A stretch of 64,000 nucleotides of DNA from Terriglobia bacterium (lineage in GTDB: Bacteria > Acidobacteriota > Terriglobia > UBA7540), in NCBI GenBank assembly GCA_020072925.1, contig JAIQGA010000002.1, positions 1 through 64,000 on the forward strand, given 5' to 3'. Positions 17,369 to 25,572 of this stretch are shown here, piece by piece. Under the pieces are notes generated by a model. The model saw only the letters and a program-made list of their open reading frames with translations. It ran no database searches and was not told the DNA's origin. Position 1 is the stretch's first letter. Each line of letters begins with the position of its first letter. Both the position numbers and the translations under genes were made by a program.

Positions 17369-18787
17369 TTATCCCCTGCCGTTGATTGCAATCCCGTACT
17401 TCCTGATCTTCGAATGGATGGTCTTGTAGTCGATCTGAAGCAAGCGAGCAGCTTTCGCTTTGTTGCCACCGGTTTCCTGCAGGACGTGAGTCAAGATTTC
17501 CCGTTCCAGTGCAATGATCTTGCGATGGCGAATTTCCTTTAACGGAAGGGCTTCCTCGGCCGGTTCGGCGTCGATCGGTTCGGTGTTGGGGCGTTGAGGT
17601 GGCTGTTTGGGAACGATACAATCCAACCCGATGTGCCGCTCGCTGATGACGTCATCGGCGAGAAGCACCGCTCGCCGAACCATCGACCGGAGCTGCCGCA
17701 CATTTCCTGGCCACTCGTAAGCCAGCAAAGCGTCGACGGCGGGTTGTGAAAACCCGCTCACTCGCTTCTCCAACTCGATGTTAGTGAGATCGAGAAAGCG
17801 CTTGGCCAAATACAGGATGTCTTCGCCCCGCTCGCGGAGCGGTGGCACCCGGATGCTGAACTCGTTCAATCGGAAATAGAGGTCACGGCGAAAGGCCTCC
17901 GTCTCACCTAATCGGTACAAGTCCTGGTTGCTCGCGGCCAGAACCCGAACGTCCGCGCTCACCGGCAGCAGCCCGCCCACGCGATGGATTGCCTTTTCCT
18001 GCAACACGCGCAGGAGCTTGCTCTGCGAGCCTAAAGGCATGTTGGAGATTTCGTCCAGGAAGAGCGTGCCCCCGCGTGCCAACTCAATTTTCCCGAGTTT
18101 CTGGCGATCGGCGCCGGTGTAAGCGCCCTTTTCGTGGCCGAACAGTTCGCTTTCCAGTAGAGTCTCAGGGATGGCCCCACAATCCACTGCCAAAAAAGGT
18201 CCCTTGGACCGCGGGCTGAGCTGGTGGATCGTGTGCGCCACCACCTCTTTCCCCGAGCCCGTTTCCCCCAGAATCAGAACACTAAAGTTGGTTTTGGCGA
18301 CGCGGGCCACTTCCGCAGCTAACCGTCTGACCCCCTCGCTCGGGCCCATCGAGACGCACAACGAAGTCTCATCATCGACGGGTGCGGATAAGCGCCGAAG
18401 CCGCAGTTTGAGAGCTCGCTCATTCAGCGCGCGAAAGACCACCCGCAGCACCTCCTGGCGACGCAGCGGTTTCGCGAGGTAATCGTGCGCCCCATTCCGG
18501 ATGGCGGTCACCGCACTTCGAACCTCCGGATAACTGGTGATCATGATGACGGGGAGATTTTCGTCCAGCGCCCGGACCTCTTTCAGCGTCTGCATCCCAT
18601 CCATACCCGGCAACCCCAGCGCCAAGATCAACGCATTGGGGTGTTCTGTACGGACTTTCTCCAAGGCTGCCGGCCCGTTATGTGTCACCAAGGGGACCAA
18701 TCCTTCTTGCGTCAAGACCTCGGCGAGAAGGGCGCACACTTGCTCGTCTTCATCCGCAATAAGAATTTTGCTATCGCCGCGCGCCAT
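17369..18787 (-). CDS. Sigma-54-dependent activator with degenerate receiver domain
   Basis: A 472-aa NtrC-family protein: receiver (1-120), AAA+ sigma-54 interaction domain (about 145-380: GETGSGKE Walker A, GAYTGA loop, GGTLFLDEI Walker B), and a Fis-type helix-turn-helix at the end (ETGGNKAKAARLLQIDYKTI). The residue that should be the phosphoacceptor Asp is Ala56 (LILALGLPGMDG), while the conserved Thr (MITSYP) and Lys (YLAKPL) remain. Activation by ordinary phosphotransfer is thus unlikely; it may be constitutive or respond to another cue. No histidine kinase gene is adjacent. Being promoter-proximal and same-strand, it probably controls the gas vesicle genes. Confidence 0.92.
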   Translation of the reverse strand: MARGDSKILIADEDEQVCALLAEVLTQEGLVPLVTHNGPAALEKVRTEHPNALILALGLPGMDGMQTLKEVRALDENLPVIMITSYPEVRSAVTAIRNGAHDYLAKPLRRQEVLRVVFRALNERALKLRLRRLSAPVDDETSLCVSMGPSEGVRRLAAEVARVAKTNFSVLILGETGSGKEVVAHTIHQLSPRSKGPFLAVDCGAIPETLLESELFGHEKGAYTGADRQKLGKIELARGGTLFLDEISNMPLGSQSKLLRVLQEKAIHRVGGLLPVSADVRVLAASNQDLYRLGETEAFRRDLYFRLNEFSIRVPPLRERGEDILYLAKRFLDLTNIELEKRVSGFSQPAVDALLAYEWPGNVRQLRSMVRRAVLLADDVISERHIGLDCIVPKQPPQRPNTEPIDAEPAEEALPLKEIRHRKIIALEREILTHVLQETGGNKAKAARLLQIDYKTIHSKIRKYGIAINGRG

Positions 18788-19433
18788 GACTCTTCCGCTG
18801 ATCTAAGGGTTGGAAAATCGGGCAGACGATATGGATGTCTCTGTCGAGACACTCGGCCAACGAGTGGAGCACCCCCAGGAAAATCAGGCCAGTTTCTCCG
18901 GCAAGGAGGGTCTCGTTAATCCGGCGGGCAATATATTGGTCACGCCGTTTAAGCAGGGAATCCCTCAAAGCAGTGCTGGGCCGTCCACCGTGCGCCACGG
19001 CCTCCGCCTTCTCCAAGGCGAACGTCCCTTTCATGAGCTGGTATTCCTCAACCAGGAGCGCGGAAGACTCCGTGCCCATGAGCGCGGCGCCTTTCTCCTT
19101 GAGACGCATGAGCAGTCGATGGTTTCGACTGCCCGCTTTCGCCAGGTCCGCGACGATGTCGATCTCCCGGCCACAGACCGGCAACCCATCCTGATAGACA
19201 CGCAGCGGCTGGCGAGGCGCGCTCAAACTCTGGACAGCCTGCTCGACCCGAGTCCAGTACTGATCGACGAGGTTGACGTTGCGCTCCCAACCTCTGCGGC
19301 CCAGGCGCTGGATCTTCAAGCGCTGAACGGACTCACCCAACGCTCCCATGTCGGCCTGTGTGTGGATGATGGGGATGTATATGAGAGTCCTGCCACGGCG
19401 CATGATGCGCAAGTTTGCTTGAATGTCGCTCAT
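18771..19433 (-). CDS. Uncharacterised protein upstream of the gas vesicle regulator
   Basis: A 220-aa soluble-looking protein with no signal peptide. I do not recognise a family. Noteworthy stretches are IYIPIIHTQADMGALGESV near the N-terminus and, near the C-terminus, RRINETLLAGETGLIFLGVLH, which resembles the general form of TraB-like or nuclease-like cores but is not enough for a call. It overlaps the regulator gene by 17 bases, so the two are probably co-expressed. The ATG at 19433 fits the conserved-looking MSDIQANLRI start; the frame extends to 19622 without a ribosome binding site. A role in the gas vesicle response is inferred from linkage alone. Confidence 0.6.
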   Translation of the reverse strand: MSDIQANLRIMRRGRTLIYIPIIHTQADMGALGESVQRLKIQRLGRRGWERNVNLVDQYWTRVEQAVQSLSAPRQPLRVYQDGLPVCGREIDIVADLAKAGSRNHRLLMRLKEKGAALMGTESSALLVEEYQLMKGTFALEKAEAVAHGGRPSTALRDSLLKRRDQYIARRINETLLAGETGLIFLGVLHSLAECLDRDIHIVCPIFQPLDQRKSHGARR

Positions 19434-19770
19434 GAAGAAACTCGCTAGGTTTATCGGCCCTCTGTGGGTAAATCTTAAGGTTTCTTGCCTTTGAAGCTTG
19501 TCGTAAGCACCTGACAGCTCACAGTGAGCCTTGGTGCTGTTCGAGGAGGCCATGCAGCGGAGCCACACGGTCGAGGAGACGATGGCGTACTTCACTCTTA
19601 TCACTGTCACTCGGCCAGCCACGCCCTGGGCAGTGGGCTCTTAGAGCAAGGTACGGAACCGAGCGACGTCATGAAGTCATCTGATGCGAATCAGAATCGA
19701 CGACCTACGTATGTAAAGTCTGTCCGGGTCAGTTCGGCGCGGCAGGCTTTTCTCATCTCTTCACCACACC
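19434..19770. other. Intergenic region upstream of the gas vesicle cluster, with dyad
   Basis: No gene is supportable here. A 6-bp inverted repeat with a one-base centre (GCTCAC-A-GTGAGC, 19517-19529) lies 84 bases upstream of the first gene of the cluster and could be an operator. No clear -35/-10 or -24/-12 pair was found. Confidence 0.3.
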
Positions 19771-20277
19771 TTAGTGGGCACGGTGGCTGGCCACTTTATG
19801 CACGATCCCGTACTGAACGGCTTCCTCCGCAGTCAGGAAGAAGACACGGTCCGTATATTTCTCGATCACCTCCACGGGCTGGCGGGTGGCCAGCACGAGA
19901 ATCTCGTTCAGTCGCTTCTTCAGGCGGAGCGTTTCCTTGACCTGGATTTCCATGTCGGAAGCTTGACCCTGAGCTCCACCGAGGGGCTGATGAATCATGA
20001 CGCGGGCATTGGGCAGGGCCAGACGTTTGCCGGACGTCCCCGCAGCGAGCAAGACCGCTCCCATTGAAGCGGCCTGACCGACGCAGAGTGTGGCGACGTC
20101 GCAACTGACATATTGCATGGTGTCGTAGATGGCCAGACCGGCGGTCACGGATCCGCCCGGGCTGTTAATATACAAGTAGACGTCTTTATTCCTGTCAACG
20201 GATTCCAGGTAAAAGAGCTGGGCGACAATGAGGTCCGCCACGTCGTCATTAATCTCGCCAGTCAGGAAAATAGCGCG
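19771..20277 (-). pseudogene. clpP: ClpP-like protease remnant
   Basis: ClpP homology runs from [20 protein letters not shown] through [11 protein letters not shown], the nucleophile context QAASMGA, and MIHQP with the His. The N-terminus, including the axial-loop region of about 25 residues, is missing. In its place the frame runs into Hsp70-derived sequence without an ATG. The catalytic Asp in the family's TDRDxF motif is Val here (TDRVFF). Truncation plus loss of the triad Asp make it inactive as a ClpP peptidase, although translation from the GTG at 20241 (156 aa) is conceivable. ClpP itself is normally encoded elsewhere beside tig and clpX. Confidence 0.8.
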
Positions 20278-20774
20278 ATCGGATGACTCTTCTGCGCCAG
20301 TACCTGCTCGACACGCTGGATGACCTCGATTGCCTTGGCATCAGCTTCACCCTTCACAATCCAGGGGTGAAGGTCGGCGCCGTTCTCAAGGTGAGCCGTC
20401 AGCTCGAAAACGGCGTCGCTGTTGAGCCAAAGTCTGACGCGGACCTGGGTATCTTGGGGGAGGCCGAGAGGCAGGATGGCAAGCGCCGCTGCTGTGGGCT
20501 CATCGAGAATCTTCATGACCCGCAAGCCCGCCTTGAGGCCGGCCTTGCGGGTGGCAGCTCGCTGGATCTGGCTGAAGTAGGCGGGGACCGTGATGACCGC
20601 GCGCGTGACATCTTCCCCCCGGCGGAACTTGGCGTCTTCCTTGAGCTTCCGCGGAATGGTGGCGGAAATGTCGATGGGGGAATGCCCCTTTCCGCCCAAC
20701 ATCACGCGCACACTGTCCCTTGTCCCGTCGGAGGGAGCGACGATCACCACACTATTGAATGGCCGCCAGGTCAA
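20262..20774 (-). pseudogene. Hsp70 (DnaK-like) remnant with internal deletion
   Basis: The open frame contains DnaK nucleotide-binding-domain sequence ([49 protein letters not shown]). It then jumps, directly after what should be the AY-G-L segment, to a C-terminal-like stretch ([20 protein letters not shown]). The Gly-rich ATP-binding start (GIDLGTT) and about 300 central residues are absent. The frame stops at 20262, just inside the ClpP remnant. It is most likely what remains of an hsp70 gene after two deletions, one of which joined it to clpP. The exact upstream limit is uncertain. Confidence 0.75.
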
Positions 20775-21008
20775 GGCGCCAAAAAGACACTCGCGTCAAT
20801 CTTCTGAAGTGGTCTATGTCGATCCGGGCTTGAAACGTGAGGGCGGCAGGCGTATCGTTGGCGCCTCGATAGGAAGTCGAAATCGGGAATCCCGGCTGGG
20901 CGGCTGCGGCAGTGCTATCCCAGGGATTCATGCCAGAGGCCTCACGATTGTGCTCGGGGATCTCCGACGGGAGTTGTGGAGTCCCTTTCAAATCCAGGAG
21001 GGAGATTC

Positions 21009-21968
21009 ATGCGCGTCAGCAAGAGGCTTTTTCCGGCGTTCATTCCTTGTTTTATCGCGTTCCTGATCGCCGGTTCGAGGGTGTCTATAAGCGCGCCTCA
21101 GGGCATTACGGGAAGATGGGATTTGACCATTGGTGCTGCCGGCAATGCCTATCCATCATGGCTGGAAATCACCGCGAAGGATGGTAAGTTGTCAGGCAGG
21201 TTCGTGGGCCGGTTTGGAAGCGCCCGCCCGATCAAAAAGATCGCCTTTGAGAATGGCCGCCTCACCTTTTCGCTGCCCGCCGATGATGAGAAACCCGAGA
21301 GGGACTTATCTTTTGCCGCGACCCTTTCTCCTGCCGGCGACAAGTTGACAGGCACAACGAAAAGCGAAGAGGGAGCCGAACTCACCTGGGAGGGCGTGAG
21401 GGCGCCGGCCTTGCCCAAACCCAAAGGCGTCAAGTGGGGCACTCCGATTGAACTGTTCAATGGCAAGGATCTCACCGGATGGAAGCTGAAAGATCCCAAG
21501 GAACCGAATGGATGGAGGGCGGTTAACCGTGTATTGGAGAATGAGATGCCTTCCTCCGATATCCGGACCGAGAAGGAATTCAACGACTTCAAGCTTCATA
21601 TCGAATTCAATTGCCCCGCCAAGAGCAACAGCGGGGTGTACCTGCGCGGCAGGTACGAGGTCCAGGTCATGGACAGCTACGGACAGCCGCCGGAGAGCCA
21701 CCGCCTTGGCGGGCTGTATGGCTTCATCGACCCGACTGAGAATGCCGGGAAGCCTGCGGGCGAATGGCAGACCTTCGACATCACCCTGCTGGGCCGGTAC
21801 GTGACCGTGGTGCTCAACGGCAAGACCATCATCGACGATAAAGAGATTCCGGGCATTACCGGCGGCGCACTGAACAGCAGGGAGGCCGATCCGGGACCGC
21901 TCGTTCTGCAGGGTGACCACGGCAAGGTCTCTTACCGAAATATCATCCTCACCCCGGCGGTCGAATAG
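21009..21968 (+). CDS. DUF1080 (3-keto-disaccharide hydrolase-like) secreted protein
   Basis: A 319-aa protein with an N-terminal signal peptide (hydrophobic residues 9-22, cleavage near SISA). A beta-rich domain follows at about 30-140. The C-terminal DUF1080 domain (about 145-319) shows the family landmarks WGTPIELFNGKDLTGWK, FNCPAKSNSGVYLRG, and YEVQVMDSYG. DUF1080 proteins have a concanavalin-like fold, and some hydrolyse 3-keto-glycosides. AGGAGGGAG before the ATG fixes the start. The next two genes are a Tat-exported oxidoreductase and sugar isomerase, which fits periplasmic sugar oxidation and breakdown. Confidence 0.88.
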   Translation: MRVSKRLFPAFIPCFIAFLIAGSRVSISAPQGITGRWDLTIGAAGNAYPSWLEITAKDGKLSGRFVGRFGSARPIKKIAFENGRLTFSLPADDEKPERDLSFAATLSPAGDKLTGTTKSEEGAELTWEGVRAPALPKPKGVKWGTPIELFNGKDLTGWKLKDPKEPNGWRAVNRVLENEMPSSDIRTEKEFNDFKLHIEFNCPAKSNSGVYLRGRYEVQVMDSYGQPPESHRLGGLYGFIDPTENAGKPAGEWQTFDITLLGRYVTVVLNGKTIIDDKEIPGITGGALNSREADPGPLVLQGDHGKVSYRNIILTPAVE

Positions 21969-22105
21969 GTGGCGCGCCGCTTGCAGGCATTTCCCAATTC
22001 GTGATCGGAATTCGCTTGCGGCGGGGACACTCACGAAGTAATTTTGCGTTCGTTAATGATACTTTCCTTATCCTTCATTGGAACGGTCTTAAGAGGGAGG
22101 CAAAA

Positions 22106-23317
22106 ATGGACCCAAAGAAAAACGTCAGCAGACGGGAGTTTATCCAGACAAGCGCCGTGGCGGGAGCGGTCGCGGCATTCACAATCGTCAAACCCCAGTC
22201 AGTCCGCGGGACGGCGGCCAACGATGCGGTGTCGCTCGTCTGGGTGGGGCTTGGAGGGCGCGGAACGGAGGATGCCAAGGGACTCACCGCGGCGGGAGCC
22301 CGCATCATCGGCCTGGCAGACCTCTTTCAGGAAAAGGTGGACCTGGCCCGAAAAACCTATTCCGAAGTTCCAGATTCCAACTGTTTCACCGGTTTCGACG
22401 CGTACAAGAAGGTCTTGGATCTCAAAGCCGACGGAGCTCTCCTGGTGACTCCTCCGGGTTTCCGTCCGGAAGAGTTTTCGGCCGCGGTGGCAGCCGGGAA
22501 ACACGTGTTCATGGAAAAACCCATCGCCGTTGACACCTTCGGCTGCCATTCCGTGCTCGCCACAGGTGAGAAAGCCAAAGCCCAGAAGCTCAGCGTGGTG
22601 GTTGGGCTGCAGAGGCGTTATAGCAGGAACTATCAGGAAGCCCAGAAGAGGATCGCCTCGGGCGCACTGGGCACCATTGTGTCGGGCAGGGGATTCTACC
22701 TGACCGGTGAAGTCTGGGACGGACGAACCTGGCCGCGCGCGGATTTCCCCACCGAACAACACTGGATGGCCAAAAACTGGTATTACTTCCGCTGCCTTTC
22801 CGGGGACCTCATCACCGAGCAGAACATTCACAATCTCGACGCCTGCAACTGGGTCTTGGGTGGACACCCCATACGCTGCACCGGCTACGGAGGACGCAAG
22901 TGGCGGAAATATATTGGCGATATCTACGATCACTTCAACATGACTTTTGAATATCCCGGCGGAGTTCACCTGACTTTCATGTCGGGGCAGTTCTGCACGA
23001 TTCACGATAGCTCCGAACAGATCCTGGGCACCGACGGCACGTTCATCAATCCAGGTAGGGCAGGCATGAAGATCGAGGGCAAGAACCCGTGGGAAGCAGC
23101 TCCCGGGGATGACGCTAACAAGAATGAATATGAAGCGTTCATAGCCAGCGTGAAGACGGGGGAGCCGCGGACTGATACGCATCATGCCGTAGACGGTACT
23201 TTTATTACGATTCTGGGACGTGAGGCCGCTTACCGCCGCAAGGAAATGCAATGGGACAAGCTCTGGAAAGAAAACCAGAAGCTGAAGTTCAAGGCCTACC
23301 CCGTTTCCGAAATCTGA
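22106..23317 (+). CDS. Tat-exported Gfo/Idh/MocA family oxidoreductase
   Basis: A 403-aa protein. The N-terminus NVSRREFIQTSAVAGAVAAF is a Tat signal. The Rossmann fold has WVGLGGRGTEDAKGL. The catalytic-type EKP is in VFMEKPIAVD, and a C-terminal alpha/beta domain carries the active-site region ITEQNIHNLDACNW. Such enzymes bind NAD(P) tightly and oxidise or reduce sugars in the periplasm. GGGAGG before the ATG supports this start. Its substrate is unknown. With the DUF1080 protein and the isomerase it makes a plausible 3-keto-sugar pathway. Confidence 0.9.
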   Translation: MDPKKNVSRREFIQTSAVAGAVAAFTIVKPQSVRGTAANDAVSLVWVGLGGRGTEDAKGLTAAGARIIGLADLFQEKVDLARKTYSEVPDSNCFTGFDAYKKVLDLKADGALLVTPPGFRPEEFSAAVAAGKHVFMEKPIAVDTFGCHSVLATGEKAKAQKLSVVVGLQRRYSRNYQEAQKRIASGALGTIVSGRGFYLTGEVWDGRTWPRADFPTEQHWMAKNWYYFRCLSGDLITEQNIHNLDACNWVLGGHPIRCTGYGGRKWRKYIGDIYDHFNMTFEYPGGVHLTFMSGQFCTIHDSSEQILGTDGTFINPGRAGMKIEGKNPWEAAPGDDANKNEYEAFIASVKTGEPRTDTHHAVDGTFITILGREAAYRRKEMQWDKLWKENQKLKFKAYPVSEI

Positions 23318-23427
23318 TCGGTATTCAGTTGCCAGGACAGCGGACAGGCCCCGCGGTTCCTCCGCTGCAAAGCCGCGGGTGGTCCGGCGCGTAGACTTGA
23401 TTGAACACGATCGGGGAGATGATTTGT

Positions 23428-24339
23428 ATGAACACGAGTGTCAATCGTAGGGAGTTCCTGCTCAGGTCATCGTCCATTGCCCTTGGCGGAGCGTTGCTCG
23501 GCTCTGGGGCGATGGAGAGGGCGGCTGCTGCCGCCTCAGGAATCAAGAAAGGCGTCTGCATCGACGTGCTGCCGGAGGGAATGACCGTCCCGGAAAAGTT
23601 CGCAGTGGCGAAGAGGGCGGGATTTGACGGCGTCGAGCCGAACACCCTGAACAGCCCGGACGAAGTGAAGACGTACAAAGAAGCGGCGGAGGAGAGCGGA
23701 GTCCAGATCACCTCGATCATGAACTCCGACCACTGGAAATATCCGTTGAGCGACAACGATCCGGAAGTCGTCAAGAAGTGCGTCGAGGGCCTCGAGACGT
23801 CCATGCACAACGCGCACGACCTGGGCGCCGGAGCCGTCCTGCTGGTGCCGGGAGTTGTTACCGCCGACGTCCGCTACGCGGATGTGTACCGGCGGTCGCA
23901 GGAGCAGATTCGAAAGCTCCTGCCCCTCGCCAAGGAACTCCAGGTGATTATCGCCATAGAAAACGTCGGCAATCGGTTTCTACTGAGCCCGCTCGAAATG
24001 GCGCGCTACGTCGACGAATTCAAAAGCCCGTGGATCAGGTCCTATTTCGACATCGGCAACGTCGTTTCGATCGGTTATCCCCAGGATTGGATCCGGACCC
24101 TCGGCAAGCGTGTGTGCAGGGTGCACATCAAGCGGTTCGAGCCGGGGACCGACCATCCCAAATTTGATCCCAAGGATCGGCGGACCCAGGGAATTGACTG
24201 GCCCGATGTTCGCAGGGCCTTGAATGAGGTTGGCTACAACGGTTGGATCACCGCTGAAGTCAAGAGCGGAGACGAGAATTACGTGAAAGAGGTCAGCGCC
24301 CGCATGGACCGGATCTTGTCCGGACAAAACCCGGTTTGA
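23428..24339 (+). CDS. Tat-exported sugar phosphate isomerase/epimerase-like protein
   Basis: A 303-aa protein. The N-terminus VNRREFLLRSSSIALGGALL is a Tat signal. It is followed by a xylose-isomerase-like TIM barrel: FDGVEPNTLNSPDEV, then IAIENVGNRFLLSP with a metal-ligand Glu, then SYFDIGNV, VHIKRF, and WITAEVKSG with the last Glu. These place the usual divalent-metal ligands. Family members isomerise or epimerise sugars or act on 3-keto compounds. The ATG at 23428 has GGGGAGATGA upstream. It follows the oxidoreductase by 110 bases on the same strand. Confidence 0.88.
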   Translation: MNTSVNRREFLLRSSSIALGGALLGSGAMERAAAAASGIKKGVCIDVLPEGMTVPEKFAVAKRAGFDGVEPNTLNSPDEVKTYKEAAEESGVQITSIMNSDHWKYPLSDNDPEVVKKCVEGLETSMHNAHDLGAGAVLLVPGVVTADVRYADVYRRSQEQIRKLLPLAKELQVIIAIENVGNRFLLSPLEMARYVDEFKSPWIRSYFDIGNVVSIGYPQDWIRTLGKRVCRVHIKRFEPGTDHPKFDPKDRRTQGIDWPDVRRALNEVGYNGWITAEVKSGDENYVKEVSARMDRILSGQNPV

Positions 24340-24395
24340 CCTGCATTCCGACCGCCACGGGTCGCGCCTCCCGCGCGAGCTAATGTAGAAGTAGA

Positions 24396-24409
24396 TGTAA
24401 TTAATTACA
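24396..24409. promoter_or_regulatory. Perfect 14-bp palindrome, possible operator
   Basis: TGTAATTAATTACA is perfectly self-complementary and stands in the 294-base gap between the isomerase and nitroreductase genes. AT-rich palindromes of this size are typical binding sites for dimeric regulators. The gap holds no other supportable feature. Confidence 0.3.
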
Positions 24410-24633
24410 GAAGAGCCCTTCGACGTGCTCTTTCTTGTCTCCGCTTACCGGGAATTCGAATTCCTTATCGTTGACCCGAGCAAGACCAGAGGCTCCGGCT
24501 GCTGTCCCGCACTATCACGTCATCCCGACAAGGATTCACTGGCGCGTCGTCCGTTCCGTAGCTCTCTGAAACGAGGTACACTGGGCGCCAGTGGAGGACG
24601 CAACACGACTCTCCGGAGGAGGTCTCCGGAACC

Positions 24634-25317
24634 ATGAAATGGGTATCCGCCGTATTTCTCCTTGTTTTTATGGTAATCGTCGCATTGTCTCTAGAAGCAG
24701 GGCGTACCATGACTCAAGCCAAATCAGGTTCTGCAACCATCGTGCAACTTCCATCGCCGGAGCAAAAGGGAAGGATGTCAGTGGAGGAAGCGTTAGCGCG
24801 CCGACGCTCGATCCGAGAATTCATCCCCCAAACTCTCACCGAACGAGAACTCTCACAACTTCTTTGGGCGGCCCAGGGCATCACGCATCCAGACGGCCTG
24901 CGGACAGCTCCTTCGGCGGGGGCGCTGTATCCCCTCGAGCTCTATGTGGCGACCGCGAGCGGTTTCTACGATTACGAACCAAAGGGGCATCGGCTCACCC
25001 AGCTTTCCGACCGCGACCTGCGAGCCTCCGTGCGCCGTGCCGCGCTGGACCAAGAGGCCATCACTCAGGCTCCAGCGGTGTTCGTGATTGCCGCAGTTTA
25101 CGAACGGACCTCACGCAAATACGGCGCAGCGCGGACTCCCCGTTATGTCCACATGGAGGCGGGACATGCCGCGGAGAACTTGCTTCTGGAAGCCGTAGCG
25201 CTAGGGCTAGGTGGGGTCCCGATCGGGGCCTTCGACGATGACGCCCTTCAGAACGACTTGGCGCTGCATGCCGATTGCCGACCTCTGTACCTGATTCCCG
25301 TGGGGCACCCGCGATAA
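24634..25317 (+). CDS. SagB/ThcOx-type nitroreductase family protein
   Basis: A 227-aa protein with an N-terminal hydrophobic segment (residues 4-20), probably a signal anchor. The flavin domain begins with RRSIREFIPQTLTERELSQL, then TAPSAGALYPLELYV (FMN contact and SagB signature) and the C-terminal GLGGVPIGAFDD. SagB-like enzymes oxidise azolines in thiazole/oxazole peptides, but many stand-alone members have no peptide partner. No YcaO gene is in this window and the RiPP-like locus is 32 kb away, so linkage is not implied. A GGAGGAGG lies upstream of the ATG at slightly long spacing. Confidence 0.85.
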   Translation: MKWVSAVFLLVFMVIVALSLEAGRTMTQAKSGSATIVQLPSPEQKGRMSVEEALARRRSIREFIPQTLTERELSQLLWAAQGITHPDGLRTAPSAGALYPLELYVATASGFYDYEPKGHRLTQLSDRDLRASVRRAALDQEAITQAPAVFVIAAVYERTSRKYGAARTPRYVHMEAGHAAENLLLEAVALGLGGVPIGAFDDDALQNDLALHADCRPLYLIPVGHPR

Positions 25318-25433
25318 TACTCTGCGTCGGTTTCGGTGACGGACCGTGATGTTCTTGGCACGCGCAACGTCTTCGCGGGCCTCACCCGACTGCCCTCACT
25401 ATTGAGCATTACAGAATGCAGTGACGACCAATG

Positions 25434-25541
25434 CTGTAGCGCCGGTGTCTCCGATGGCCGGAGTCCGATGGTCCGATTCAAATCGGACCAGAAATCGGAC
25501 CCCACCGGCGCTTTTCGGCGCTGAGGACAGCGCCGCTACAG
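25434..25541. repeat. Palindromic intergenic repeat (MITE/REP-like)
   Basis: A 108-base element between two convergent genes. Its ends are imperfect inverted repeats (CTGTAGCGCCGGTGTC and, at the other end, GACAGCGCCGCTACAG). Inside it, GGTCCGATT-CA-AATCGGACC (25470-25489) is a perfect 9-bp hairpin, and GCGCCGGTG pairs with CACCGGCGC. It is rich in nested stems and carries no ORF, as non-autonomous repeats do. Copy number elsewhere cannot be seen here. It could also serve as a bidirectional terminator. Confidence 0.55.
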
Positions 25542-25572
25542 AAGGCCTTGTCACTGAATTACGTAATCCTTA

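Noticed and set aside
15567-17429. 620-aa plus-strand open frame opposite the CDC48 and hsp20 genes
   Set aside because: It is an antisense shadow in GC-rich DNA; the minus-strand frames carry intact AAA and alpha-crystallin motifs, and this frame has none.
24634-25317. SagB-type protein as the oxidase of an azole-forming peptide cluster
   Set aside because: No YcaO or precursor gene is adjacent, and the peptide locus is more than 30 kb away; treated as a stand-alone nitroreductase.
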